Positions 7,681-16,456 of a DNA stretch of 64,000 bases are shown piece after piece; position 1 is the stretch's first letter, and each line of letters begins with the position of its first letter. Origin of the DNA: Paraburkholderia bannensis (GTDB taxonomy: Bacteria > Pseudomonadota > Gammaproteobacteria > Burkholderiales > Burkholderiaceae); NCBI RefSeq assembly GCF_014200455.1, contig NZ_JACHBW010000018.1:62001-126000 (forward strand). Direction: 5' to 3'. Below the pieces are notes generated by a model. It was not told the DNA's origin. It saw nothing but the letters and a program-made list of their open reading frames with translations, and made no database searches. The translations under genes and the position numbers were made by a program.

Positions 7681-9678
7681 TCAAAGGGCGCGCGCGGCTT
7701 TCTTCGCGGCGCTCAGACGCCGCCACAAGGTCGTCTTGCTGATGCCGAGCATCGCGCACACGCGCTCGCGATCGCCGCCGCAGGCTTCGAGCGCCGCGCG
7801 GATTTCATCGGCTTCCACGGTGAGGCTGCGTTCGCGCAAGGTGCGCGGTTCCTGCACCGCCTCATGCTGGTCGGGCGCCACGTTGCGCACCGTCTCGAAC
7901 ACCTCCGGCGCAATCGCGCGCAGCACCTCGGGCGTGAGCACGTCCACTTCGGAATCCGCGAGTTCGACCACCATCCGCTCGACCACGTTTTGCAGTTCGC
8001 GCACGTTGCCAGGCCAGCGATGGCGTTCGAGCGCGAGTCCGATGGCGTCGAGCGCGCGCGCCGCATCGTCCTGAGTGCGCACGCGCAGCGCCACGCGCGG
8101 CTCGCGGCGCGCCGACTGCAGCAGCAGTTCCGCCGCCAGCGGCACGATATCCGCAACGCGTTCGCGCAGCGGCGGAATCGCCAGGTTGAGAATGTTCAGG
8201 CGATAGAACAGATCGGCGCGAAATGCGCCGCTTTCGATCTGCTCGGTGAGCGCGCGGTGCGTCGCGGCCACCACGCGCACATCGACGCGCGTTGGCTCCG
8301 TCGCGCCCAGACGCACCACTTCGCGCTCCTGAAGCACGCGCAGCAGACGGCTTTGCAACGGCAACGGCATTTCGCCGATTTCATCGAGAAACAGCGTGCC
8401 GCGATGCGCCGCCTCGATCAGCCCAACCTTGCCGCCGCGCCGCGCGCCCGTGAACGCGCCTTCCTCGTAACCGAACAATTCGCTTTCCAGCAACGCCTCG
8501 GGAAACGCGCCGCAATTGATCGCGACAAACGGAAAATCGCGCCGCGGGCTCTCACGGTGAATGCCCTGCGCGACCATTTCCTTGCCGGTGCCGCTTTCGC
8601 CGCGAATCAGCACGGTCGCATCCGATTTCGCATAGCGCTGCGCCAGTTGGCGCACGCGGGCGATGCCCGGGGTCGCGCCGCTCAAGTCGCCGATGCGGTA
8701 ACGCGCCACGAACTGCTGCGTGCGCTGACGCGTGCGCAAGGTGCGGTCCAGGCGCTCGACCGCGCGCGACTCCTGGAACGTCAGCACCGCGCCCGTCGTC
8801 ACGCCGTTATCGACCAGCGGGCCGCGATGCACGACATAGCTCACGCCACGGATGGTTTCGAGCGATTCGCCGTCGGCGTCGGGCAATGTGAAGGCGATGT
8901 CGGGCGCGAGCGACGCCAGCGGCTGGCCCGCCGCCGCAGCCGGGTCGATGCCGAGCACGCCCGCCAGACGCTGGTTGATCGCCTCCACGCGCCCGCGCGC
9001 ATCGAGCGCCACCACGCCGTCGCGCAGATGCTGGAGCACGCTGTCCAGGCGCTGGCGGCGCTGCGTTTCGCGCCATGTCGCCTGCACGACTTCGAGCGCA
9101 TTGTCGAAAGCCGCCCGCACGGAGGAACGCGAATACACGAAAAACGGCACCAGGCCGAAGCGCGCCGCCAGATCGTTCACATGGCCCGGGCCGACCACCG
9201 CGCCCACGCCGCGATCGCGCAGATCGAGCACGCAGGCTTCGGCGTCCTGCACCGTGCGATATGAGGCGAACACCACGTCGATGCCGTAGGCGCTCGCGAA
9301 GCGGCGCACTTCCATGGGCGTCTCGCCGTAGGTCACGAGCGCGACCAGATCGGCCTCGCGGCGCGCGCGCGCCAGCGCCTGCATCACGTCGAAGCCGGTG
9401 GGCTGCACCAGCACCACGGGCAGGTCGATGCGCGCCTTCAGATAGGTGCCGTTCGAGCCTGCCGCCACCACCACGTCGGGGCGCTGGTTCGGGCCTGCCG
9501 CCGCGATTTCCGCGACCGCCTCCTCGAAGCCGCGCGCCACCACACGCAGATCGGCCAGATCGTCGTACTCGCCGGCGATATCGCGGAACAGATCGCGCAG
9601 GCGGCTGATGCCCATCGCCCAGACGCGCGGGCGGAAGGGCTCGGAAGGATTGGCGGGGTTGGGTGGAAAGCGGTTCAT
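7681..9678 (-). CDS. prpR: Propionate catabolism regulator, sigma-54 activator
   Basis: 665 residues in the PrpR order: an N-terminal sensory domain (about 20-195, which binds 2-methylcitrate in studied PrpRs), a PAS-like linker (about 205-300), the AAA+ sigma-54 interaction domain with Walker A GESGTGKE (360-367), the GAFTGA loop (407-412) and Walker B TLFLDEIGE, and a Fis-type helix-turn-helix at the C-terminus (CAMLGISKTTLWRRL). It is divergent from prpB and should activate the sigma-54 promoter at 9838-9853. The start at 9678 is the longest; no strong ribosome-binding site is visible. Confidence 0.95.
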   Translation of the reverse strand: MNRFPPNPANPSEPFRPRVWAMGISRLRDLFRDIAGEYDDLADLRVVARGFEEAVAEIAAAGPNQRPDVVVAAGSNGTYLKARIDLPVVLVQPTGFDVMQALARARREADLVALVTYGETPMEVRRFASAYGIDVVFASYRTVQDAEACVLDLRDRGVGAVVGPGHVNDLAARFGLVPFFVYSRSSVRAAFDNALEVVQATWRETQRRQRLDSVLQHLRDGVVALDARGRVEAINQRLAGVLGIDPAAAAGQPLASLAPDIAFTLPDADGESLETIRGVSYVVHRGPLVDNGVTTGAVLTFQESRAVERLDRTLRTRQRTQQFVARYRIGDLSGATPGIARVRQLAQRYAKSDATVLIRGESGTGKEMVAQGIHRESPRRDFPFVAINCGAFPEALLESELFGYEEGAFTGARRGGKVGLIEAAHRGTLFLDEIGEMPLPLQSRLLRVLQEREVVRLGATEPTRVDVRVVAATHRALTEQIESGAFRADLFYRLNILNLAIPPLRERVADIVPLAAELLLQSARREPRVALRVRTQDDAARALDAIGLALERHRWPGNVRELQNVVERMVVELADSEVDVLTPEVLRAIAPEVFETVRNVAPDQHEAVQEPRTLRERSLTVEADEIRAALEACGGDRERVCAMLGISKTTLWRRLSAAKKAARAL

Positions 9679-9705
9679 CGACGGCGCGGGCAGTTTTCAG
9701 ACGAA

Positions 9706-9762
9706 ATTTCATTATCGCGCTTCAATTTCATAATTGAAATCACGATTTCATAGTGGAAATCG
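9706..9762. promoter_or_regulatory. Probable PrpR upstream activating sites
   Basis: ATTTCA occurs at 9706-9711, 9725-9730 and 9745-9750, at 19-20-bp spacing (two helical turns). The second and third are halves of inverted repeats: ATTTCA-TAAT-TGAAAT (9725-9740) and CGATTTC-ATAGTG-GAAATCG (9743-9762). They lie 75-135 bp upstream of the sigma-54 promoter, where an enhancer-binding protein would bind, and close to the prpR start, which would also allow autoregulation. The assignment to PrpR is inference from position and symmetry. Confidence 0.65.
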
Positions 9763-9837
9763 GGGCAAGAACCCCGTCGGCGCCGTTCAGGCGCAAAATC
9801 AACGTCTTAGACAACGCCTCGCCTGACGCTTTCGCGC

Positions 9838-9853
9838 TGGCACGGTATCTGCA
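9838..9853 (+). promoter_or_regulatory. Sigma-54 promoter of prpB
   Basis: TGGCAC-N5-cTGCA against the consensus TGGCAC-N5-TTGCA: the -24 GG is at 9839-9840 and the -12 GC at 9851-9852, with the required 10 nt between them. It lies 34 nt before the prpB ATG and fits the presence of PrpR next door. Confidence 0.85.
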
Positions 9854-9886
9854 TTATCAGCGCCGATTCCTTCGGAGACTTCACGC

Positions 9887-10777
9887 ATGAACAGCAAATT
9901 CCCCGCAAGCGCCGGCGCGAAATTCCGCGCGGCCGTGGCTACCGAACAACCGTTGCAAGTCGTGGGTGCGATCACCGCCTACGCCGCCAAACTGGCCGAG
10001 CAGACCGGCTTCAAGGCCGTCTATCTCTCTGGCGGCGGCGTGGCCGCTAACTCGCTGGGCGTGCCCGATCTGGGCATCAGCACGATGGACGACGTGCTGA
10101 TCGACGCGCGCCGCATCACCGACGCCGTGGACATCCCGCTGATGGTCGACATCGACACCGGCTGGGGCGGCGCCTTCAACATCGCGCGCACCATCAAGTC
10201 GTTCATCAAGGCGGGCGTGGCCGCCGTGCACATGGAAGATCAGGTGGGCCAGAAGCGCTGCGGCCATCGCCCGAACAAGGAAGTCGTGCCGATCGACGAA
10301 ATGGTCGACCGCGTGAAGGCTGCTGTGGACGCGCGCACCGACGACGGCTTCGTCATCATGGCGCGCACCGACGCCGCCGCCGCCGAAGGCATCGACTCCG
10401 CCATCGAGCGCGCCGTGGCCTACGTGGAAGCGGGCGCGGACATGATCTTCCCCGAAGCCATGAAGACGCTCGACGACTATCGCCGCTTCAAGGCCGCCGT
10501 GAAGGTGCCGATTCTCGCGAACCTGACCGAATTCGGCTCGACGCCGTTCTTCACCACCGAGGAACTCAAGAGCGCCAACGTCGACATCGCGCTTTACTGC
10601 TGCGGCGCATATCGCGCCATGAACGCCGCCGCGCTGAACTTCTACGAGACGGTCAAGCGCGACGGCACGCAGAAAGCCGCCGTGTCGACCATGCAGTCGC
10701 GCGAGGATCTGTACAAATATCTCGGCTATCACGAATACGAAGACAAGCTCGACGCGCTGTTTGCATCGAAGAAGTAA
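9887..10777 (+). CDS. prpB: 2-methylisocitrate lyase
   Basis: 296 residues. Cleaves 2-methylisocitrate to pyruvate and succinate, the last step of the 2-methylcitrate cycle. The isocitrate-lyase superfamily signature KRCGH is at 123-127 with the catalytic Cys125, preceded by the Mg-binding VDIDTGWG (87-94). Length is normal. Start supported by CGGAGA about 9 nt upstream. First gene of the PrpR-controlled operon, 57 nt before prpC. Confidence 0.97.
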   Translation: MNSKFPASAGAKFRAAVATEQPLQVVGAITAYAAKLAEQTGFKAVYLSGGGVAANSLGVPDLGISTMDDVLIDARRITDAVDIPLMVDIDTGWGGAFNIARTIKSFIKAGVAAVHMEDQVGQKRCGHRPNKEVVPIDEMVDRVKAAVDARTDDGFVIMARTDAAAAEGIDSAIERAVAYVEAGADMIFPEAMKTLDDYRRFKAAVKVPILANLTEFGSTPFFTTEELKSANVDIALYCCGAYRAMNAAALNFYETVKRDGTQKAAVSTMQSREDLYKYLGYHEYEDKLDALFASKK

Positions 10778-10834
10778 GCGGCTGACGCGTCCGCGATACG
10801 TTTTGAACCTATTAGATCGAGAGAGGAAGACACC

Positions 10835-12001
10835 ATGAGCGAAACGGACAACACCACGCAAAGCGCAGGCGGCTTCAAGCCGAAGAAGTCGGTCGCGCTG
10901 TCGGGCGTGGCGGCGGGCAACACGGCGCTGTGCACCGTGGGCCGCACCGGCAACGACCTGCACTATCGCGGCTATGACATCCTGGATCTCGCCACCGCCT
11001 GCGAATTCGAGGAAGTCGCGTATCTGCTGGTGCATGGCAAGCTGCCGAACACGGCCGAGCTGGCCGCGTACAAAACGAAGCTCAAGGCGCTGCGCGGCTT
11101 GCCCGCGAACGTAAAGGCGGCGCTCGAATGGGTGCCCGCTTCGGCGCATCCGATGGACGTGATGCGCACGGGCGTGTCGGTGCTGGGCACCGTGCTGCCC
11201 GAGAAGGACGACCACAACCTGCCGGGCGCGCGCGATATCGCCGACCGTCTGATGGCCTCGCTCGGCTCGATGCTGCTGTACTGGTATCACTACTCGCATA
11301 ACGGCCGTCGCATCGAAGTGGAAACCGACGACGACTCGATCGGCGGCCATTTCCTGCATCTGCTGCATGGCGTGGAGCCGTCGAAGTCGTGGGTCGACGC
11401 GATGCACGTTTCGCTCAACCTTTACGCCGAACACGAGTTCAACGCGTCGACCTTCACGGGTCGCGTGATCGCGGGCACGGGCTCGGACATCTATTCGGCG
11501 ATTACCGGCGCAATTGGCGCGCTGCGCGGCCCGAAGCACGGCGGCGCGAACGAAGTGGCGTTCGAAATCCAGTCGCGCTACGAAGACCCGGATCAGGCGG
11601 AAGCGGACATCCGCGCGCGCGTCGAGAAAAAGGAAGTGGTGATCGGCTTCGGCCATCCGGTCTATACGATCTCGGACCCGCGCAACAAGGTCATCAAGGA
11701 AGTCGCCAAGAAGCTCTCGAAGGAACAGTCGAACCTGAAACTGTTCGATATCGCCGAGCGCCTTGAATCGACGATGTGGGAAGTCAAGAAGATGTTCCCG
11801 AACCTCGACTGGTTCAGCGCGGTTTCGTATCACATGATGGGCGTGCCGACCGCGATGTTCACGCCGCTGTTCGTGATTGCGCGCACCGCAGGCTGGAGCG
11901 CGCACATCATCGAACAGCGCATCGACAACAAGATCATCCGTCCGAGCGCGAACTACACCGGCCCGGAAAACCTCAAGTTCGTGCCGATCGGCAAGCGTTA
12001 A
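10835..12001 (+). CDS. prpC: 2-methylcitrate synthase
   Basis: 388 residues, citrate synthase fold. Condenses propionyl-CoA with oxaloacetate. The catalytic histidine region GPKHGGANE and the GFGHPVYTISDPR motif are seen, with the VPTAMFTPLFVIART segment near the end; the small size is typical of the 2-methylcitrate branch. Start supported by GAGAGGAAG about 9 nt upstream. Confidence 0.96.
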   Translation: MSETDNTTQSAGGFKPKKSVALSGVAAGNTALCTVGRTGNDLHYRGYDILDLATACEFEEVAYLLVHGKLPNTAELAAYKTKLKALRGLPANVKAALEWVPASAHPMDVMRTGVSVLGTVLPEKDDHNLPGARDIADRLMASLGSMLLYWYHYSHNGRRIEVETDDDSIGGHFLHLLHGVEPSKSWVDAMHVSLNLYAEHEFNASTFTGRVIAGTGSDIYSAITGAIGALRGPKHGGANEVAFEIQSRYEDPDQAEADIRARVEKKEVVIGFGHPVYTISDPRNKVIKEVAKKLSKEQSNLKLFDIAERLESTMWEVKKMFPNLDWFSAVSYHMMGVPTAMFTPLFVIARTAGWSAHIIEQRIDNKIIRPSANYTGPENLKFVPIGKR

Positions 12002-12011
12002 ATCTGCTTCG

Positions 12012-12069
12012 TTAGCCATTCGGCTAATGGGAAACGCCGACCCGCACGCGTAGAGTTGTGCGGGTCGGC
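12012..12069 (+). other. Two hairpins between prpC and acnD
   Basis: A small stem TTAGCC/GGCTAA (12012-12017 with 12022-12027) is followed by a perfect 12-bp stem, GCCGACCCGCAC (12036-12047) with GTGCGGGTCGGC (12058-12069), loop 10 nt. There is no T tract, so this is not a simple terminator; it could stabilise the prpBC message or attenuate reading into acnD. Confidence 0.6.
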
Positions 12070-12099
12070 ACCCGCTTACTACACATTGGTCCCCCAGCC

Positions 12100-14694
12100 G
12101 TGAATACTGCCCACCGCAAGCCACTTCCCGGCACCCGGCTCGACTACTTCGACGCGCGCGAAGCCGTCGAAGCGATCCAGCCCGGCGCCTGGGACACGTT
12201 GCCCTACACCTCGCGCGTGCTCGCCGAAAACCTCGTGCGCCGTTGCGAGCCCGCTACCCTCGCCGCCTCGCTCCAGCAGCTTATCGAGCGCAAGCGCGAC
12301 CTCGATTTCCCGTGGTTTCCGGCGCGCGTCGTCTGCCATGACATCCTCGGCCAGACCGCGCTCGTCGATCTGGCGGGCCTGCGCGACGCCATCGCCGATC
12401 AAGGCGGCGACCCTGCCAAGGTCAACCCGGTCGTGCCGGTCCAGCTGATCGTCGATCACTCGCTGGCGGTGGAATGCGGCGGCTTCGATCCGCAGGCGTT
12501 CGAGAAGAACCGCGCGATCGAAGATCGCCGCAACGTCGACCGCTTCGACTTCATCAACTGGACGAAAAAGGCCTTCAAGAACGTCGACGTGATTCCGCCT
12601 GGCAACGGCATCATGCACCAGATCAATCTGGAGAAGATGTCGCCGGTGATCGGCGTGACGGACGGCGTCGCCTATCCGGATACCTGTGTCGGCACCGACA
12701 GCCACACGCCGCACGTGGATGCACTGGGCGTGATCGCCATCGGCGTGGGCGGCCTGGAGGCCGAAAACGTCATGCTGGGCCGCGCGTCGTGGATGCGCCT
12801 GCCGGATATCGTCGGCGTGGAGCTGACCGGCAAGCGGCAGCCCGGCATCACGGCCACCGACGTCGTGCTCGCACTCACCGAATTCCTGCGCAAGGAAAAG
12901 GTCGTGGGCGCGTATCTGGAGTTTCGCGGGGTTGGGGCGTCGAGCCTCACGCTCGGCGACCGCGCCACGATCTCGAACATGGCGCCCGAGTATGGCGCGA
13001 CGGCCGCGATGTTCTTCATCGACGAACAGACGCTCGACTATCTGCGCCTGACGGGCCGCGAGGAAGAGCAGGTCGCGCTGGTCGAAACCTACGCGAAGAC
13101 CGCTGGCCTGTGGGCGGATTCGCTTGCGCATGCGCAATATGAGCGCACGCTGACGTTCGATCTTTCCAGCGTCGTGCGCAACATGGCCGGTCCGTCGAAC
13201 CCGCACAAACGCCTGCCCACGTCCGCACTGGCGGAGCGCGGCATTGCGGGCAAGTGGGAAGAAACGCCGGGCCAGATGCCTGACGGCGCGGTCATCATCG
13301 CGGCCATCACGAGCTGCACGAACACCAGCAACCCGCGCAACGTGATCGCCGCCGCGCTGCTCGCGCGCAATGCGAACGCGCGCGGCCTCACACGCAAGCC
13401 GTGGGTGAAGAGTTCGCTCGCGCCGGGATCGAAGGCGGTCGAGCTTTACCTGGAAGAAGCGAAGCTGCTGCCGGAGCTGGAAAAGCTGGGCTTTGGCATC
13501 GTCGCGTTTGCGTGCACGACGTGTAACGGCATGTCGGGCGCGCTCGATCCGAAGATCCAGCAGGAAATCGTCGATCGCGACCTGTACGCCACGGCGGTGT
13601 TGTCGGGCAACCGCAACTTCGACGGCCGTATCCATCCGTACGCGAAGCAGGCGTTTCTGGCCTCGCCGCCGCTGGTGGTGGCCTACGCGATCGCGGGCAC
13701 GATTCGCTTCGACATTGAGAAAGACTCACTGGGTAAGGATCAAAACGGCCAGCCGGTCTATCTGAAGGATCTCTGGCCGAGCGACGAGGAAATCGACGCG
13801 ATCGTGGCGCAGAGCGTGAAGCCGGAGCAATTCCGCAAGGTGTACGAACCGATGTTCGCGATCACGGCCGCGAGTGGGGAGACCACGGATCCGCTCTACG
13901 ACTGGCGCCCGCAAAGCACGTATATTCGCCGCCCGCCGTACTGGGAAGGCGCGCTGGCAGGCGAGCGCACGCTGCGTGGCTTGCGACCGCTGGCCGTGCT
14001 GGGCGACAACATCACGACGGACCATCTTTCGCCGTCGAACGCGATCCTGGCGGATAGCGCGGCGGGCGAATACCTCGCGAAAATGGGCCTGCCTGAAGAG
14101 GACTTCAACTCGTACGCGACGCACCGCGGCGACCACCTGACGGCGCAGCGCGCGACCTTCGCGAACCCCACGCTCATCAACGAGATGGCGGTGGTGGACG
14201 GCGTGCAGAAGAAAGGCTCGCTAGCACGCCTCGAACCGGATGGCAAGGTCACGCGCATGTGGGAGGCGATTGAAACCTACATGGAGCGCAAGCAGCCGCT
14301 CATCATCATTGCGGGTGCGGACTACGGCCAGGGATCATCGCGCGACTGGGCGGCGAAGGGCGTGCGGCTGGCGGGCGTGGAGGCGATCGTGGCGGAAGGC
14401 TTCGAGCGGATTCACAGAACGAATCTGATTGGCATGGGCGTATTGCCGCTGGAGTTCAAGGCGGGCACGAACCGCACGACGCTAGCGATTGACGGCACGG
14501 AGACTTACGACGTGATCGGCGAGCGGACCCCGCGAGCGGACCTCACGCTGGTGATGGTGCGCAAAAACGGTGAACGCGTACAAGTACCGGTAACGTGCAG
14601 ACTGGACACAGCGGAAGAAGTCTCGATCTACGAAGCAGGCGGCGTGCTGCAGCGCTTCGCACAAGACTTCCTCGAATCATCCCAGTCAGCGTAA
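12100..14694 (+). CDS. acnD: 2-methylcitrate dehydratase, Fe/S-dependent (AcnD)
   Basis: 864 residues from the GTG at 12100 (reading NTAHRKPLPGT, the usual AcnD N-terminus); a GTG 14 codons upstream falls in the right arm of the hairpin and was rejected. Dehydrates 2-methylcitrate to 2-methyl-aconitate. The 4Fe-4S cluster cysteines are in ITSCTNTSNP and in ACTTCNGMSG. The aconitase swivel domain follows, with GADYGQGSSRDWAAKG. This enzyme replaces PrpD here and requires PrpF to complete the pathway, as seen in many beta- and gammaproteobacteria. Confidence 0.95.
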   Translation: MNTAHRKPLPGTRLDYFDAREAVEAIQPGAWDTLPYTSRVLAENLVRRCEPATLAASLQQLIERKRDLDFPWFPARVVCHDILGQTALVDLAGLRDAIADQGGDPAKVNPVVPVQLIVDHSLAVECGGFDPQAFEKNRAIEDRRNVDRFDFINWTKKAFKNVDVIPPGNGIMHQINLEKMSPVIGVTDGVAYPDTCVGTDSHTPHVDALGVIAIGVGGLEAENVMLGRASWMRLPDIVGVELTGKRQPGITATDVVLALTEFLRKEKVVGAYLEFRGVGASSLTLGDRATISNMAPEYGATAAMFFIDEQTLDYLRLTGREEEQVALVETYAKTAGLWADSLAHAQYERTLTFDLSSVVRNMAGPSNPHKRLPTSALAERGIAGKWEETPGQMPDGAVIIAAITSCTNTSNPRNVIAAALLARNANARGLTRKPWVKSSLAPGSKAVELYLEEAKLLPELEKLGFGIVAFACTTCNGMSGALDPKIQQEIVDRDLYATAVLSGNRNFDGRIHPYAKQAFLASPPLVVAYAIAGTIRFDIEKDSLGKDQNGQPVYLKDLWPSDEEIDAIVAQSVKPEQFRKVYEPMFAITAASGETTDPLYDWRPQSTYIRRPPYWEGALAGERTLRGLRPLAVLGDNITTDHLSPSNAILADSAAGEYLAKMGLPEEDFNSYATHRGDHLTAQRATFANPTLINEMAVVDGVQKKGSLARLEPDGKVTRMWEAIETYMERKQPLIIIAGADYGQGSSRDWAAKGVRLAGVEAIVAEGFERIHRTNLIGMGVLPLEFKAGTNRTTLAIDGTETYDVIGERTPRADLTLVMVRKNGERVQVPVTCRLDTAEEVSIYEAGGVLQRFAQDFLESSQSA

Positions 14695-14713
14695 CCACCA
14701 AATAGCCCCTCTC

Positions 14714-14736
14714 CCTTCGGGAGAGGGGTTGGGGAG
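14714..14736. repeat. CCCCTCTCCC/GGGAGAGGGG palindromic element, left copy
   Basis: After the acnD stop comes CCCCTCTCCC-TTC-GGGAGAGGGG, then a G-rich degenerate continuation to about 14770. It flanks the DUF559 gene on its left; a matching element closes its right side. Confidence 0.75.
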
Positions 14737-14776
14737 AGGGGAAAGGGGGAGAGGGAAACGAGGGGGAGAGGGTGCC

Positions 14777-15178
14777 GTGACCCAGCTAGAGCGCGCAAAG
14801 TTTCTACGCCAGCACATGACCGAAGCCGAGCAACTGCTCTGGCGTCACCTGCGCGCCCACCGCCTCTGCGGCGAAAAGTTTCGCCGCCAACACCCCATCG
14901 GCCCCTACATCGTGGATTTCATGCACTGCGGCTCACGTGTAGTCATTGAAGCCGACGGCGGACACCACAACGGCAGCGCTAGCGATGCCGTACGCGACAC
15001 GTGGCTGAAGAACCGGGGCTGCACCGTCCTGCGCTTCTGGAACGACGAGATACTGCAGAACACCGAGGCGGTGCTTGAGGTGATTCTGATGGCGGTTGCC
15101 AGACGCGCTGCCCCCTCTCCCCCGGCCCCTCTCCCACAGGGAGAGGGGAGACAAACTGTTGAAACGGGAATTTTATGA
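14777..15178 (+). CDS. DUF559 endonuclease-like protein
   Basis: 133 residues from the GTG at 14777. DUF559 is a restriction-endonuclease-like fold related to Vsr: MTEAEQLLWRHLRAHRL, FRRQHPIGPYIVDF, VVIEADGGHH and VLRFWNDEI are all visible, with the acidic catalytic-type residues in VDF and IEADGG. The N-terminal extension from a TTG at 14729 and the C-terminal PSPPAPLPQGEG are translated from the flanking palindromic repeats. It sits between acnD and prpF, with its stop overlapping the prpF ATG (ATGA). It has no known part in propionate metabolism and looks like an insertion carried with the repeats. Confidence 0.85.
   Translation: MTQLERAKFLRQHMTEAEQLLWRHLRAHRLCGEKFRRQHPIGPYIVDFMHCGSRVVIEADGGHHNGSASDAVRDTWLKNRGCTVLRFWNDEILQNTEAVLEVILMAVARRAAPSPPAPLPQGEGRQTVETGIL
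15115..15150. repeat. CCCCTCTCCC palindromic element, right copy
   Basis: CTCTCCCCCGGCCCCTCTCCC-ACA-GGGAGAGGGG lies inside the last codons of the DUF559 gene and just before prpF. It is the same 10-bp palindrome arms as the left copy. The pair brackets the gene. Confidence 0.75.
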
Positions 15179-16365
15179 GCCAATTACCCCAGATCAAGAT
15201 TGCCGCCACCTATATGCGCGGGGGCACCAGCAAAGGCGTGTTTTTCCGCCTCCAGGATCTGCCCGAGGCCGCGCAGCAGCCCGGCCCGGCGCGCGACAAA
15301 CTACTCATGCGCGTCATCGGCAGTCCCGACCCCTACGGCAAGCAGATCGACGGCATGGGCGGCGCGACCTCCAGCACCAGCAAAACCGTGATCGTCGCCA
15401 AAAGCACCCGCCCCGGTCACGATGTCGACTATCTGTTCGGTCAGGTCGCCATCGACAAAGCCTTCGTGGACTGGAGCGGCAACTGCGGTAATCTCTCCGC
15501 CGCAGTCGGCCCGTTCGCCATCAGCGGCGGCCTGATCGACCCGGAGCGAGTGCCCGATAACGGCGTCGCCACCGTGCGCATCTGGCAGGCCAACATCGGC
15601 AAGACCATCGTTGCGCACGTGCCCATCACCAACGGCCTGGTGCAGGAAACCGGCGACTTCGAGCTCGACGGCGTGACCTTCCCCGCCGCCGAAGTCCAGC
15701 TCGAATTCCTCGACCCCGCAGCCGAGGAAGAAGGCGCGGGCGGCGCGATGTTTCCCACCGGCAACCTCGTCGACGACCTCGACGTGCCGGGCGTCGGCAC
15801 GCTAAAGGCGACGATGATCAACGCGGGCATCCCGACGATCTTCGTGAACGCCGAAGCCATCGGCTACACCGGCACGGAATTGCAGGACGCCATCAACAGC
15901 GACGCCAGCGCGCTGGAGAAGTTCGAGACCCTGCGTGCTCACGGCGCGCTGCGCATGGGCCTCATCAAGGACCTCGACGAGATCGCCACGCGCCAGCACA
16001 CGCCCAAGATCGCCTTCGTCGCGAAGCCCGCGGACTATACGGCTTCGAGCGGCAAGCGCGTGCAAGCCGGCGACGTCGATCTGCTGGTGCGCGCCATGTC
16101 GATGGGCAAACTGCATCACGCGATGATGGGCACGGCTGCCGTCGCCATCGGCACGGCGGCGGCCATTCCGGGCACACTCGTGAACCTCGCGGCGGGCGGC
16201 GGCGAGCGCAATGCCGTGCGCTTCGGCCATCCGTCGGGAACGCTGCGTGTAGGCGCCGAAGCAAACCAGCAAGACGGCCAATGGAGCGTCACCAAGGCCA
16301 TCATGAGCCGCAGCGCGCGCGTGCTGATGGAAGGCTGGGTGCGGGTGCCGGGAGATGCGTTTTAA
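15175..16365 (+). CDS. prpF: 2-methylaconitate isomerase PrpF
   Basis: 396 residues, diaminopimelate-epimerase fold. Works with AcnD, converting its 2-methylaconitate isomer to the form used by AcnB. Starts YMRGGTSKGVFF, which is the family signature, and contains the GGATSSTSK and WSGNCGN motifs, the latter with the active-site Cys. Length is normal. Overlaps the DUF559 gene by 4 nt, so its translation may depend on that gene being translated. Last gene of the prp operon; a strong terminator follows. Confidence 0.95.
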   Translation: MSQLPQIKIAATYMRGGTSKGVFFRLQDLPEAAQQPGPARDKLLMRVIGSPDPYGKQIDGMGGATSSTSKTVIVAKSTRPGHDVDYLFGQVAIDKAFVDWSGNCGNLSAAVGPFAISGGLIDPERVPDNGVATVRIWQANIGKTIVAHVPITNGLVQETGDFELDGVTFPAAEVQLEFLDPAAEEEGAGGAMFPTGNLVDDLDVPGVGTLKATMINAGIPTIFVNAEAIGYTGTELQDAINSDASALEKFETLRAHGALRMGLIKDLDEIATRQHTPKIAFVAKPADYTASSGKRVQAGDVDLLVRAMSMGKLHHAMMGTAAVAIGTAAAIPGTLVNLAAGGGERNAVRFGHPSGTLRVGAEANQQDGQWSVTKAIMSRSARVLMEGWVRVPGDAF

Positions 16366-16389
16366 GCAACGCGATTTGCACTGCGGACA

Positions 16390-16427
16390 AAAAAACCCTG
16401 CCGCATCGCTGCGTCAGGGCTTTTTTT
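16390..16427 (+). terminator. Bidirectional rho-independent terminator
   Basis: CCCTGcCGCA (16396-16405), loop TCGC, TGCGtCAGGG (16410-16419), then seven T; seven A precede the stem, so it also works for the convergent LysM gene on the minus strand. Confidence 0.85.
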
Positions 16428-16456
16428 CGTCGTGCTGAAAACGTGAACCGGCCGCC

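Noticed and set aside
12058..12099. GTG start for acnD at 12058
   Set aside because: It falls in the right arm of the hairpin and the family N-terminus begins at the GTG at 12100.
9881..12124. 747-codon antisense frame over prpB and prpC
   Set aside because: Codon-bias shadow; the plus-strand genes have catalytic motifs and ribosome-binding sites.
12079..13635. 518-codon antisense frame inside acnD
   Set aside because: No domain, Arg/His-rich, and opposite an intact aconitase-family gene.
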